NCBI GenBank assembly: GCA_027563935.2 | Contig: CM050449.1 | Span: 60,950,056 to 61,014,055, forward strand | DNA from: Costus lasius | Taxonomy: Eukaryota; Streptophyta; Magnoliopsida; Zingiberales; Costaceae | Length of the DNA stretch: 64,000 bases | Direction of reading: 5' to 3' | Shown: piece by piece, positions 10,698-22,874 of the stretch | Layout of the letters: the number at the start of each line of letters is the position of its first letter | Numbering within the stretch: the first letter of the stretch is position 1 | Notes under the pieces: generated by a model | What the model saw: only the letters and a program-made list of their open reading frames with translations | Told to the model about the DNA's origin: nothing | Databases searched by the model: none | Made by a program: the position numbers and the translations under genes

Positions 10698-12598
10698 TGA
10701 TGTGGGGTGGAGACACATGATGAGCAAACTAGAAAAAAAAAGTAATTAAAACCTAAAATTACAGAGTAAGCAGCTAAAATTCTAGGGCAACAAAGATAAT
10801 CAGTAGGAAAAGTTGTTATGCCATAGAATGGGTTCCAATGAGCCGAAATTCAAATAGACTAATCCAAGATATTGAATTAAATGAGTTCTTTTGAATTGTG
10901 TAAAAATTGAAGCATGAAGAGCTGCCAGGCATGTATGATAACTGCAAACAAGATAGCTAATGAGATTAGAAAATAAGATTTGTGCAGGAATGTATCACTC
11001 ATCAAAATTTGCCATGCTGCTTAGGTTAATCTGTTGAAGCTCGGTTCGATTCATGTAGTCCAAATGATAGAATAAGATGCATATCTTATTGATCGTGCCA
11101 AGCTTATAAATTTGTGCTCCACCACATGCTCACAATACATGCAGAAATACACTACTCAGATTAGTTCATAGAACAAGTGCAGGAGTTAAATCATATATGA
11201 AAAGTTGTTATGGTGTTCAGGTTCATCCATTGTCGCTTCAGAGGGATCGACCTCATCCAATTAGTAGAGCAAGATGAGTTCTTTCTATTGACACCAAAGA
11301 TCAAGCTTTTGGATTCGCCAATTGCTTAAGGTACCTGCAAGAACAAGCGTAATCAGATTAGCAAGCATAAAATACTGAAGCAGAAACATGAAGATCTAGA
11401 AACAGGGGATGTGTGGGCACGGAGCAGAGTTCGTCGTCGAACGGCCAGTGGCACACGAATTTGAAACCTGCTTGCTACCACTGGAACTTGCTGTGGTGAT
11501 GGACAAGAGGTTTCCGGAGTTTTGGATTGAGTGGTGGCTGGTCGGAGCTAGGGCGGAAGGCTGGCGGAAATAGGGGAAATGCGAAAGAAGGAATAGGACG
11601 CATCGCCGGATGGCCGGTGGTGCACGGACGCCGAAACTGCTACGACTGGGAGTTGATGAGGTTGTGGTGACGATGTGGCCGGAGTTTCGTGATGGATGGT
11701 GGCCGGTCGGAGGAGATCGACGATGAAAGCAAGGTCTGAGGGCGGAAGCTGGGCGAAGAACAGGGTGTTGTGAACGGAAGTTTCGATTCCAGTGATCGGA
11801 CCGGTTGATGGGCCGATGCCGGCGGCTGAAGCTTCTTCAGGGGAAGGAGGAATGGGTGGCCGAAGTTTCGATGAGATCCGGCCGTGGATCGCTGGCGGCG
11901 TGCTCACAAAGTTTCAGAAAATCTGGAAGATGGCTGAAACGTGCGGATAATTGTAGGTGACACAAGCACCTCAGAGAAGACAAGGGAAAACTAGGTGACA
12001 CAAGCACCTCAGAGAAGACAAGGGAAAGAGACATCCGATGCCATTGGTAGGAGAACTATTTCTTTCATTCAAAATTCTGTCTGTCGATTACATTGTTCAG
12101 CGTGATACATATAGGGAGAAATTTAGAGTCGTTGCTATTTCCGTATTGATCAGCAAGAAGAGGTGTTAAAGATGATTGTGTTGTTTCTTTCTTCAGCAGC
12201 AAAGAGACGTTGGAGGAGTTTCCATTGTTGGCGGCAAGCGAGCATTACATGGACTCTGTTGAAGATGAGCGTTGCAAAGGAACGTTGGTATTTCCTTTGT
12301 TGGCTGCGGATGGCAACGTTGGAGAACTTGTTGAAGATGGGCTTTGACTTGGCTTTATTTGGGCCTAACATTATTGGGTCTGGCTGAAATAGTTGATGCA
12401 TATGCAAGGTCCTGGTTTGATGCAGCAATTCCATTAGCTTGTGTCTTGACTTTATTGACTAGTTGAAATATTCCTTTTCAGTTATTGAGATAGCTTTATT
12501 GATTGAGCTTGCTGGCTTATTTGTGAGCCTTCGAGCCTTCATCTATGGCACTCGTAGACTCCATTTGTAGCTTCGTGGCCTGTGGTTTCTACCCCCAT
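10698..12598 (-). mobile_element. Right (5') LTR of the TR-GAG deletion derivative
   Basis: Begins TGATGTGGGG right after the primer site and is collinear with the left LTR. The direct run ACTAGGTGACACAAGCACCT is partly doubled near 11955-12010. The last CA is missing; sequence from 12599 belongs to the palindrome-bearing Athila-like element. Confidence 0.8.
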
Positions 12599-12639
12599 AA
12601 CGTAAAATGGCTCAAAGTCCTCAGGTCAAAAAATGTCCC

Positions 12640-12753
12640 TAATTACGGGTACCGTGTATAGAGTTAAGGAAGTACCGTAATTTCTAAAAAAAAGTTTTGG
12701 GTCAAAAACCTGTAGCAAATACGGTACCACAAAATAGTTACGGCACGGTCGTG
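12640..12753 (-). repeat. Palindromic TACGG/CCGTA motifs
   Basis: Four degenerate copies lie left of the Copia-B insertion. They continue the array at 22210-22560 on the other side, supporting that both flanks are one original sequence. Confidence 0.65.
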
Positions 12754-12758
12754 AAACG
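12754..12758. repeat. Target-site duplication of Copia-B, AAACG
   Basis: AAACG directly before the left LTR (12754-12758) is repeated directly after the right LTR (22177-22181). Five-bp duplications are normal for LTR-retrotransposon integrase. Confidence 0.9.
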
Positions 12759-14701
12759 TGTTGGGAAACCCCGAGGGCATTTTACAATTTTTCAGAGTTA
12801 TAGACATACATTTTTTGTAGCGGAAGAATGTCCCCGAAACAGGCGCGGTCCAAAAACCCAGTGAAGATCGCAAGCAAGGGGAGTCGACACGATGAGTTAG
12901 TAAATACCTTAGGAGCAATGTGGAGCGATGCCGATGTAGGCGTCCAAGTGTGCGCCCTCTGCAGTCTCGCACACACGGATCTCTTGAGTTCTCTTCTTCC
13001 ACGCCCGGTGCTAGCCTCGGGAAGAAGATCCAAGCCTTAGGGAGACACTCTAACTCACTTGCGCCACCTAGAGAAAAGATGCGCCAACTATCCAAGCCGC
13101 CAAGCCCTAGATCTCCTTGCGCCAAGAGGAAAGGAGGAAGAGGCTTGCGGTTATGGAAGAAGATGCGCCCTTGCTCCAAGCACTCGCCCTCTTCTTGTGT
13201 TCACGCCTTCAAGGATTGATCATCAACAAGAGGGGGCGACTAGGGTCACATTTATAGGGCAAGAGGCGGTTAGGGTAATGGCTAGGATCATGACAAGTGT
13301 AGGGCTAGGATGAGGAGGTTTGAGACAAGGAAAGTCTCCAAGACATTCCATAATTCTCATTCAACCATTCCTTATTTGTGCCCCACGCCCTTCCTTGTGC
13401 GCCAAGGCCTTGCCTTGCGCCCCAAGTAATGCCATAGAGGCATGCATTCCATCCTAGGAAGAGAGGGGAGGCGCCCTTTACTTCCATAATGAAGCAAAGG
13501 CGCCAACATGACCCCATTATACCCCTAGGTGCTTAATGGTTCATGTTTCTCCCCATTATACCCTTTTAGCCTCTCATCTCTTCATGAGAACTTGTTATTG
13601 GGCCTCATTGTATAATGAGCTAGCCCAAACTCCATTACATGGGTTGATTAAGCACTTGGATCCAATCCAATGCAACCCTAATCCAAATGTGACCAACCAT
13701 GGTCAAATACGGGTCAACCAGCCAAAAATGAAGTTTGGCTCCAATAACATTCTTCCATCTCATCAGGCCCATTGGCGCTGATGAAATCTCCCAATTAGAT
13801 CCGAGTTATCCAATAACTCCGATCATAAGGCTTCCCGATCAATACGAGAACTCAAGTATCAAGGTGTGCGACCCTGTAGGTTCCTCTGACGCTGGCAGTG
13901 CTGGACCAGAGGTCATCACAAGCAGTGAGTGGCACCTAGCTGTGCATCACTGCTACCTAGGTCATTGGAATGGATATCGACATCGACATCCCCATCATCG
14001 CAACTAGGTACAGATGCATTACAGTCTCTTTGCCGAACTGATATCCGATTGGACAAGTGTGTCACCACTTGTTTTCATCCAATCACATGGCTATGACTAA
14101 AACAGGTTCTCACCTGGGTATGGCCATACACTCTCAGTCATAGAACCATAAGGGAGCTCCATGGATATCATACTTCCCTAGGGAAGGGGGCAAATCCTAT
14201 GTCTGTCCATTGATCTTCTTATATGGGTCGTGACATGCTCAATAACAACCGTTATGACTTCCCAGCCACGGAAAGGTGTTAGGTTGTATCAAAGCAAGTC
14301 CCTAACCATATAGAATGATCAATGACCTCCAGTCAAGGGATCAATGCATCTCCTGTCACTTATGAGGATAACTCATGACACCAAGTCATAGCCTCATAGC
14401 GGGTCTATCCAGTATATCCTCCAATGATATACCCATGTGTCTGCGTTAGCACCACGTGCCTAACCAGCCCACATACCAGTCTCTCAAGTACCAGAGCTGT
14501 CCCATATCCACTGAGGTACATCGACTGGGGACAATTATTTGAGCACAGATCCAATCTGTCTCCAGTGACATTATCATATAAGTACACAATCGCAGGTGTA
14601 GACAAACAATGATAATGACAATGCCAGAATGATATATAAATATCAATGTCAAGTAGTACATAAGTTGACCAAAACTAGGTCCTAGGGCATATACACCAAC
14701 A
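12759..14701 (-). mobile_element. Left (3') LTR of Copia-B
   Basis: 1943 bp and collinear with the 1953-bp right LTR, with a scatter of small indels and substitutions. It carries an antisense TATAAA at 13251-13257. The polypurine tract adjoins it at 14702. Confidence 0.95.
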
Positions 14702-14722
14702 ATCTCCCACTTGCACTAAGAC
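14702..14722 (-). promoter_or_regulatory. Polypurine tract of Copia-B
   Basis: On the minus strand the sequence before the LTR reads AAGTGCAAGTGGGAGAT, the plus-strand DNA primer of Copia elements. Copia-A has the same tract at 34234-34253 (antisense) and 53825-53844. Confidence 0.85.
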
Positions 14723-17700
14723 CTAGAAGTTGAGGAATCTCAACCCCATATCTCTAGCGTGACCATCATGCTTCTGCTGCGCCAAAGCCTTGGTCAATGG
14801 GTCTGCCAGATTGTTCTCTGTGTCTACTCTGCTAATCTTGACATCACCTCTGTCAATGATCTCTCTGATCAGGTGAAATCTTCTGAGTATGTGTTTGGAT
14901 CTTTGATGAGACCGTGGCTCCTTGTCTTGTGCAATTGCTCCATTGTTGTCACAGTAGAGTTCAATGGGATCCATTGCACTAGGTACCACTTGAAGATCAC
15001 ATAAGAACTTCCTTATCCAAACAGCTTCCTTGGCTGCCTCAGAAGCAGCCACATACTCAGCTTCGGTTGTAGAATCTGCTATGGTGGATTGCTTGAAGCT
15101 CTTCCAACATACAGCGCCTCCATTTATCTTGAACACATAGCCGGCCTGCGATCTAAAGTCGTCAGGGTCAGACTGGAACGATGCGTCTGTATAGCCCTGC
15201 ATACTAAGCTCTTCCTGTCCCCCCATAGACCAAGAACAGATCCTTAGTTCTTCTCAGATACTTTAGGATGTTCTTTACAGCCACCCAGTGCTGCAGACCT
15301 GGATTGGATTGGTATCGGCTGGTTATGCTCACAGCATATGCCACATCTGGTCTAGTACATAACATTGCATACATGATCGATCCTACTGCCGAAGCATAAG
15401 GAATTCGACTCATGTCATCCCTCTCAGCCTGTGTTGTAGGACACTGGCCTTTTGAGAGAGTAAGGCCATGTCTCACTGGAAGGTATCCTTTTTTGGATTG
15501 CTCCATGTAGAACCTCTCCAGTACCTTATCAATGTAAGTACTCTGACTAAGGGCCAGAAGCCTCTTGGATCTATCCCGGTAGATCCTCACGCCTAGAATA
15601 TAGGCGGCCTCCCCTAAGTCTTTCATCTCGAAACATTTCCCTAACCATGTCTTCACAGCTTGAAGACTAGGGATGTCGTTTCCGATGAGCAGTATGTCAT
15701 CAACATACAAGACCAGAAAAATCACCAAGCTCCCACTGAATTTTCTGTATACACAGGCGTCATCTTCGCTTTTGATGAACCCATAATCTCTCTCGGCTTC
15801 ATCAAATCGAAGATTCCAACTTCGAGATGCTTGCTTTAATCCATAAATGGACCTCTTTAGCCTGCAGACCTTATTAACCTCTGCAGGATGGATGAAGCCA
15901 TATACACATCCTCAGTCAGCTTCCCGTTAAGGAACGCTGTCTTCACATCCATCTGCCATATCTCATAATCATGATATGCAGCTATAGCAAGCAGAATCCG
16001 AATGGATTTAATCATGGCAACTGGAGAGAAGGTTTCATCATAGTCCACCCCGTGGACTTGTTTAAATCCTTTAGCCACTAGTCTACCCTTATAGGTAACT
16101 ATTTTTCCATCCATGTCTGTCTTTCTTTTGAAGACCCATTTACACCCTATGGGTTTTACCCCATCAGGTAGCTCAACCAAATCCTAGACTTGGTTAGCCG
16201 ACATGGAATCCATCTCGGATCGCATGGCGTCAAGCCATTTCTCGGAGTCCCGTCCACTAACCGCCTCATCATAGGTTCTAGGTTCATCCTCAATGATGAA
16301 GATCCCATCGTGTTGGGTCGGTAGCGACCCATACCTTTCTGGTGCACGACGAATTCTCCCAGACCTACGCAAGACCTGTGTCTGAGCCTCAGGTTGCCTA
16401 GCAACCGGTGCAGGTGGCTCAGATTCCATCTCTTTGTCTTGTGCTTGCACTTGGACCTCATCCAAGTCAAATTTCCTCCCACTAACTTCTTTCATAAGAA
16501 ATTCTTTCTCTAGAAAGACAGCACCCCGAGCAACAAAAACTTTGTTCTCGGTTGGGACATAGAAGTAGTATCCTTTAGTTTCCTTAGGATACCCCACAAA
16601 CACAAACTTATCAGATCTAGGTTCTAGCTTACTAGAATCCTGACGTTTGACATAAGCCTCACATCCCCAGATCCTGATAAATGTGAGATTAGGGCGTCTC
16701 CCACTCCATATCTCGTATGGTATTTTGGAGACACTCATAGATGGAACATTATTCAGTATTAGAGAAGCTGTTTCTAGTGCATGCCCCCAGAATGATGAAG
16801 GTAGAGTTGCATGACTCATCATGGATCGAACCATATCCAATAAAGTTTGATTTCACCTTTCAGACACACCATTCCATTGAGGTGTTCCAGGAGGAGTGAG
16901 TTGGGATATGATCCCACACTCTCTCAGATAGTCAAAGAACTCACCACTCAGGTATTCTCCACCTCGATCTGATCGAAGAGCTTTAATGGATCTTCCAAGC
17001 TGGTTCTCTACTTCATTCTTGAACTCCTTGAATTTCTCAAAGGATTCAGATTTATGTCTCATTAAGTAGACATAACCATACCTACTGAAGTCATCAGTGA
17101 AGGTAATGAAGTAGTTGTACCCTCCTCTGGCTTGTTTATTGAAGGGCCCACACACATCAGTATGTATGAGATCCAATAAACCTTCTGCCCTCTCACCAAT
17201 CTTGGTGAAGGGCGCCTTTGTCATCTTCCCTAATAAACAAGGTTCACAAGTATCAAATTCCTCCAAGGAACTTGAATCTAACAATCCATTTGCATGGAGT
17301 TGTTGGATGCGATTCTTGTTTATATGGGCTAATCGATAGTGCCATAGGAAAGCACCAACTGAACCACTCAGTTTGGTCCTTTTATTGCTTATGTTACAAA
17401 CAGAACTTTCCATATCGAAGATATACAGACCATTGCATAAAGTACCCTTCCCATAGAACATATTTGCAAATGAAAAAGAACAAGAGTTCTTATTTATTTC
17501 AAATTTAAATCCTTTCCTTGCCAAGCAAGGAATGGATACAATGTTCTTTGTTAACGAAGGTACACCAAAGCAATTATCTAGTTCTAATTGAAGTCCAGAA
17601 GGCAAGGAGAGAGTCAAAACGCCTACAGCAACAGCAGCAACCTGTGCCCCGTTTCCAACGCGTAGGTCAATCTCTCCAAGCCACACCAATCTACTTTTCT

Positions 17701-18631
17701 TGAGCCCCTGCATATTTGTACAAATATGAGCTCCACATGCGGTATCCAATACCCATGACATAGAAGTAGAAAGATTGACTTCTGTAACATAGATACCTGA
17801 GCTAGAAGTTAAGGCCAAGCCTTTCTTCTCCTCATTCTGAAGCTGCTTGCAGTCCCTTCTCCAGTGGCCCTGCTCGCCACAGTGAAAACACCTCTGTTCC
17901 TTTGACTTCTTCGCCTTTTTCTTCAGTGCTTTGGTAGGACCTCTAGCACTGCTCTTAGCACGTGCCTTACCCTTCTTCTTTATCTTCTTGGTCGCAGGGA
18001 CCAAAAGAACAGAATTGGGTTTGGTCTTACCCATCTCTCGCTCGGCTGTTTGGAGCATATTCATCAATTCCTCCCGTGTGCACTCAATCCGGTTCATGTT
18101 GAAGTTAATGATAAACGGACTGAAGCTAGGGGGCAGGGAATGAAGAATAAGATCCACAACCAGCTCGTTGTATATGGTGTGTCCCAGTCTCCTGAGATGA
18201 TCCACATTCCCAATGAGTTTGAGAACATGGGGTCTCACTGGTCCACCTTCAGACAACTTGCACCGAAAGACTGCTTTGGTTGTGTCAAATCTCTCAGTTC
18301 TAGCCTGAGCCTCGAACATCTGTTTCAGACGAGTAATCATCTGAAAAGCGTTCTGCTCCTCATATTGCACCTGCAGTTCAGGTGCCATACTGGCTAGCAT
18401 AAGACATGCAACCTCCAAAGAGTCATCCTGATGCTTTCTATAAGCATCTCTGTCTGCCGTTTGGGCATTAGGCGGAGGAGCCACAGGAAGAGGCTGTTCA
18501 AGGACATACAGCTTCTTCTCGAGCTTGAGGACTATCCTCAAGTTCCGATGCCAGTCCATAAAGTTAGTTCCAACTAACTTATCCTTATCAAGGAGTGATC
18601 GCAGTGATAATTCGCCAGTGTTCGTAGCCAT
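14723..18631 (-). pseudogene. Copia-B gag-pol polyprotein, interrupted
   Basis: The gene starts at an ATG at 18631. The first 592 codons hold a UBN2-type Gag, a basic linker, the zinc knuckle CFHCGEQGHWRRDC, the protease motif WVLDTACGAHIC, the HHCC pre-integrase region and the integrase core with all three acidic residues (HTDVCGP, RSDRGGEY, NGVSER). A TGA directly after SER and a TAG near 16182 interrupt the same frame. A frameshift near 15890 destroys the start of RT, which resumes in another frame (15728-15204) with YVDDILLIGND. RNase H then returns in the first frame (15226-14723) with TDAS and STTEAEYVAASEAAKEA. At least two stops and two frameshifts mean no full protein can be made. 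Confidence 0.9.
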
Positions 18632-20210
18632 TGTTCTACAACACCCAAGAAGAACAGATTAGTACTACTTTGAATCATTTAAACTGGACTTGTTTTAAAT
18701 GATTTCTGCTTTCACTATTTTAAATTCGCATTGACAACCCACAAAGTCAATCGGGAAGTTTTAAGACTTCCTAGTGAGATGGGATCCTTATTTCACATGA
18801 GGCTTCGCGTCCCACGAGGGTGGGATGAGATGCACAAAGTAACCCATGTTTCCTAAGGTGGGCGCGCCGGCCGGTTGCTCCAAGCAACTCCCCTTGTTGA
18901 GACAGTCTGGGCATTTCATGTCCAGCGAGGGCTGGATACAATATGAAACCTTTACCTCTCAATGATGCCTCTAGACTTTCACCATGTGCCCAGCACATGT
19001 GAACTTCTAGTCAAGTCCATTCCTAACCGTTATGCCCAGGGCCAACGAGTTTCCTTGCGAAGGCACGCCCAGGTTAAAACTGGACTGGGGAAACCATTGT
19101 CACCACGCACTTTCTAAAGATAAGTGGGTGTGTCCCACGAGGGTGGGAAACAATTCACAACTCCACTGATCGATAGCTTAGTGAGGGCTACGCATTAGAA
19201 GGCTACCAGACTTGATATTTTAATTGAGGGTTTTTGTTTAAGGTCTCATCATCTCAGTTTTATCTTATGTCTATCATTACAGGCATGCAATCCTATAGTG
19301 ATAACATAACGGTAAAACATTTCAGGCATGCTTCTGCAGATAATAATAAAAGCAGTAAATGATGATGTGATCATATCCTATACAAGACATTGAACCAATC
19401 CATGCCATGAAATAGGTTCAACTCTTGTCCTATAACTAAAGCCCCAAAAACTAGACCTAGCCTGGCCGACCTCTAGCTTGAACTTCAAGGTTGGCTCCAA
19501 GGTCCTTCTCTCATGGTTTAGCTCTCAAACCCTAGAGGTACATTTAAAAGTTCCCCATAGGTTCGGCTAATGCCATGGTCATGCGCCACTAAGCAGGTTT
19601 GCGCCTCTTGCTTGTTGCATCACCATTCAAGGTATGCATACGCTAAGCTCCAAGCACATGAGCCACCCTAATCTTCTTCTTAGTCAAAAGCAAAAAGAAA
19701 AAGCGGCACGCAGGCCTCACGAGGATACATCGCAAGCATGCAAAGGGGGGCTTGATTAATGATCACAACATCATGCACAATCGAGGTATTTACTCATGCA
19801 ATTCTACATGCTCATGAAAAACATAAAATCTGAAATTTTACTTTTTCATAAAATCAGTTTCTTTTCCTCATCTTCTTCTCACAAGTCTTTTGGTTTATTG
19901 CGATTTATTTTTCATGATGATTTCAGAGATCCTTTCGGCTGGCAATTTTGTCAGATCAAGAGACTTGGCCAGTCCGAAGACACAATGCCCGTCCTACTTG
20001 ACAAAATTACATGCGCCTTTGATCTTTAAATCAAACAAGAAAAATAGTCCAAAAATCCAAAAGAGATTGAGAGGATGATAGAAACAAGAAACCCTAATTT
20101 TTCTACTTTTAGAAAAATCGATTCCCATGCATCATGCTATTTACGAAAATAGAGATATGGCATGTGAGCATGGAAGAAAAGCATAAAACATCGTTCGAGT
20201 CTTGCAAGTC
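18632..20210 (-). other. Copia-B 5' leader, non-coding
   Basis: About 1.6 kb between primer site and gag start without convincing frames. It holds the three-hairpin module (18810-19148), a further 6-bp stem GTTGCT/AGCAAC at 18874-18888 and the 16-bp block shared with Copia-A at 18772-18787. No terminator or splice signal was recognised. Confidence 0.7.
18810..19148 (-). other. Three-hairpin RNA module in the Copia-B leader
   Basis: Three 6-bp perfect stems with identical four-base loops lie at 19133-19148 (TCCCAC/GTGGGA), 18921-18936 (TCCAGC/GCTGGA) and 18810-18825 (TCCCAC/GTGGGA). The sense-strand loop is CCTC in all three. Centre-to-centre distances are 212 and 111 bp, and the last hairpin lies 179 bp before gag. 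The same layout with different stem sequences occurs in both Copia-A elements. Role unknown; RNA packaging, dimerisation or translation control are possibilities (inference). Confidence 0.6.
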
Positions 20211-20222
20211 GCTCTGATACCA
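20211..20222 (-). promoter_or_regulatory. Primer-binding site of Copia-B
   Basis: Minus-strand TGGTATCAGAGC lies one base from the LTR end and is complementary to the 3' end of plant initiator-Met tRNA, the usual Copia primer. Confidence 0.9.
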
Positions 20223-20223
20223 C

Positions 20224-22176
20224 TGTTGGGAAACCCCGGGGACATTTTACAATTTTTCAGAGTTATAGACATAGATTTTTCGCAGCGGAAGAATGTCCCC
20301 GAAACAGGCCGGTCCCAAAAACCCAGTAAAGATTGCAAGCAAGGGAGTCGACACGATGAGTTACTAAATACCTTAGGAGCAATGTGGAGCGATGCCGATG
20401 TAGGCATCCAAGTGTGCGCCCTCTGCAGTCTCGCACACACGGATCTCTTGAGTTCTCTTCTTCCACGCCTGGTGCTAGCCTCGGGAAGAAGATCCAAGCC
20501 TTAGGGACACACTCTAACTCACTTGCGCCACCTAGAGAAAAGATGCGCCAAGTGAGGAGGGAAACTATCCAAGCCGCCAAGCCCTAGATCTCCTTGCGCC
20601 AAGAGGAATGGAGGAAGAGGCTTGCGGTTATGGAAGAAGATGCGCCCTTGCTCCAAGCACTCGCCCCTCTTCTTGTGTTCACGCCTTCAAGGATTGATCA
20701 TCAACAAGAGGGGGCGACTAGGGTCACATTTATAGGGCAAGAGGCACTTAGGGTAATGGCTAGGATCATGACAAGTGTAGGGCTAGGATGAGGAGGTTTG
20801 AGATAAGGAAAGTTTCCAAGACATTTCCATAATTCTCATTCAACCATTCCTTATTGTGCCCCACGCCCTTCCTTGTGCGCTAAGAACTTGCCTTGCGCCC
20901 CAAGTAATGCCATAGAGGCATGCATTCCATCCTAGGAAGAGAGGGGAGGCGCCCTTTACTTCCATAATGAAGCAAAGGCGCCAACATGACCCCATTATGC
21001 CCCTAGGCGCTTAATGGTTCATGTTTCTCCCCATTATACCCTTTTAGCCTCTCATCTCTTCATGAGAACTTGTTATTGGGCCTCATTGTATAATGAGCTA
21101 GCCCAAACTCCATTACATGGGTTGATTAAGCACTTGGATCCAATCCAATGCAACCCTAATCCAAATGTGACCAACCATGGTCAAATGCGGGTCAACCTGC
21201 CAAAAATGAAGTTTGGCTCCAATAACATTCTTCCATCTCATCAAGCCCATTGGCGCTGATGAAATCTCCCAATTAGATCCGAGTTATCCAATAACTCGAT
21301 CATAAGGCTTCCCGATCAATACGAGAACTCAAGTATCAAGGTGTGCGACCCTGTAGGTTCCTCTGACGCTGGCAGTGCTGACCAGAGGTCATCACAAGCA
21401 GTGAGTGGCACCTAGCAGTGCATCGCTGCTACCCAGGTCATTGGAATGGATATCGACATCGACATCCCCATCATCACAACTAGGTACAGATGCATTACAG
21501 TCTCTTTGCCTAACTGATATCCGATTGGACAAGTGTGTCACCACTTGTTTTCATCCAATCACATGGCTATGACTAAAACAGGTTCTCACCTGGGTATGGC
21601 CATACACTCTCAATCATAGAACCATAAGGGAGCTCCATGGATATCATACTTCCCTAGGGAAGGGGCAAATCATATGTCTGTCCATTGATCTTCTTATATG
21701 GGTCGTGACATGCTCAATAACAACCGTTATGACCTCCCAGCCACGGAAAGGTGTTAGGTTGTATCAAAGCAAGTCCCTAACCATATAGAATGATCAATGA
21801 CCTCAAGTCAAGGGATCAATGCATCTCCTGTCACTTATGAGGATAACTCATGACACCAAGTCATAGCCTCATAGCGGGTCTATCCAGTATATCCTCCAAT
21901 GATATACCCATGTGTCTGCGTTAGCACCACGTGCCTAACCAGCCCACATACCAGTCTCTCAAGTACCAGAGCTGTCCCATATCCACTGAGGTACATCGAC
22001 TGGGGACAATTATTTGAGCACAGATCCAATCTGTCTCCAGGGACATTATCATGTAAGTACACAATCGCAGGTGTAGACAAACAATGATAACGACAATGCC
22101 AGAATGATATATAAATATCAATGTCAAGTAGTACATAAGTTGACCAAAACTAGGTCCTAGGGCATATACACCAACA
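20224..22176 (-). mobile_element. Right (5') LTR of Copia-B
   Basis: 1953 bp, adjoining the primer site. It carries an antisense TATAAA at 20729-20735. It ends CACCAACA and is followed by the AAACG duplication. Confidence 0.95.
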
Positions 22177-22209
22177 AAACGCTCGAAACTCTCGGCAAAG
22201 AAAACGCTC

Positions 22210-22560
22210 AAAAATATGGTGCCGTGAAAATGGTTATGGTAGTACCGTAAAAATAATCATATAATTTTTTTTAAGAAAAATTAAAAAACAAATACAAAAA
22301 ATATGGCCCGTAAAATTATTTACGGTACTACCGTAATACGGGTTGAATTGTGGAAACTCTCGGGTGGAAAATTTCATGAAATACAGCCCATGTAAAAGGT
22401 TACGGTAGTGCCGTAAAAGCTATAAAACTCTCGGGAAGATTTCGGAACAAAAATACGTCACGTAAAAATACTAACGGCAGTGCCACAATGGCATCTCAAC
22501 TTTTTGGTCGAAAATGGACTGGAAATACGGCACTGTAATTTTCATTACGGTAGTGCTGCC
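22210..22560 (-). repeat. Palindrome array in the Athila-like 3' region
   Basis: About ten copies of TACGG(T/C)A(G/C)T(A/G)CCGTAA-type motifs alternate with AAAATA(T/C)GG half-sites. Same motif as at 4095-4360 and 6780-7170. Confidence 0.75.
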
Positions 22561-22874
22561 AAAACATGATTTTACCAACAAAAGGAGAAGAAAAATTAGT
22601 TCTAAAAGCAAAAATAAAAATAAAAACAAAGTTAAAGAAAATAAACTAAAGTAAGAGTGCTTGGGTTGCCTCCCAAGAAGCACTAATTTAATGGTCATTA
22701 GCTTGACCGTTCTGCACTCGGATTTGATCGTAGTGGTGCCTTTAGTCGCCATTCTAACTTCTCCATGTTTTGTTCTCCACTTCTCAGTACATAAGGCTCA
22801 TTCAAGAAACAGTGTCCAACTTTACCCAAGAACATTTTTCCTTTCTTAAGTAGTTTCAATTTTTCTCTTCTTCT

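Larger units (their letters stand above)
8195..12598 (-). mobile_element. TR-GAG-type element, deletion derivative
   Basis: Two similar LTRs (8195-10102 and 10698-12598) flank only 595 bp. Minus orientation is shown by a primer site complementary to initiator-Met tRNA beside the right LTR and a CCCGGGG-containing polypurine tract (10103-10125, antisense) beside the left LTR. The inside keeps only the C-terminal part of a Gag gene. The left LTR lacks its first 11 bases and the right LTR its last CA, and no target duplication is visible, so both ends were trimmed or recombined. It is related to, but clearly diverged from, the complete element at 27774-42144. Confidence 0.8.
12759..22176 (-). 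mobile_element. Copia-B, complete minus-strand Ty1/Copia element
   Basis: Both LTRs (12759-14701 and 20224-22176) begin TGTTGGGAAACC and end CACCAACA as read on the plus strand. The element has a 5-bp target duplication, a primer site complementary to initiator-Met tRNA (20211-20222), a leader of about 1.6 kb, one gag-pol gene order (gag, PR, IN, RT, RNase H) and a polypurine tract. Total 9418 bp. LTRs near 1.95 kb and this gene order suggest an Angela-like lineage (inference). Pol is broken by stops and frameshifts, so the copy is dead. Confidence 0.95.

Noticed and set aside
20211..20222. Possible tRNA genes at TGGTATCAGAGC sites
   Set aside because: Only the 12-14 bases complementary to a tRNA 3' end are present beside LTRs; no cloverleaf. 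These are primer-binding sites.
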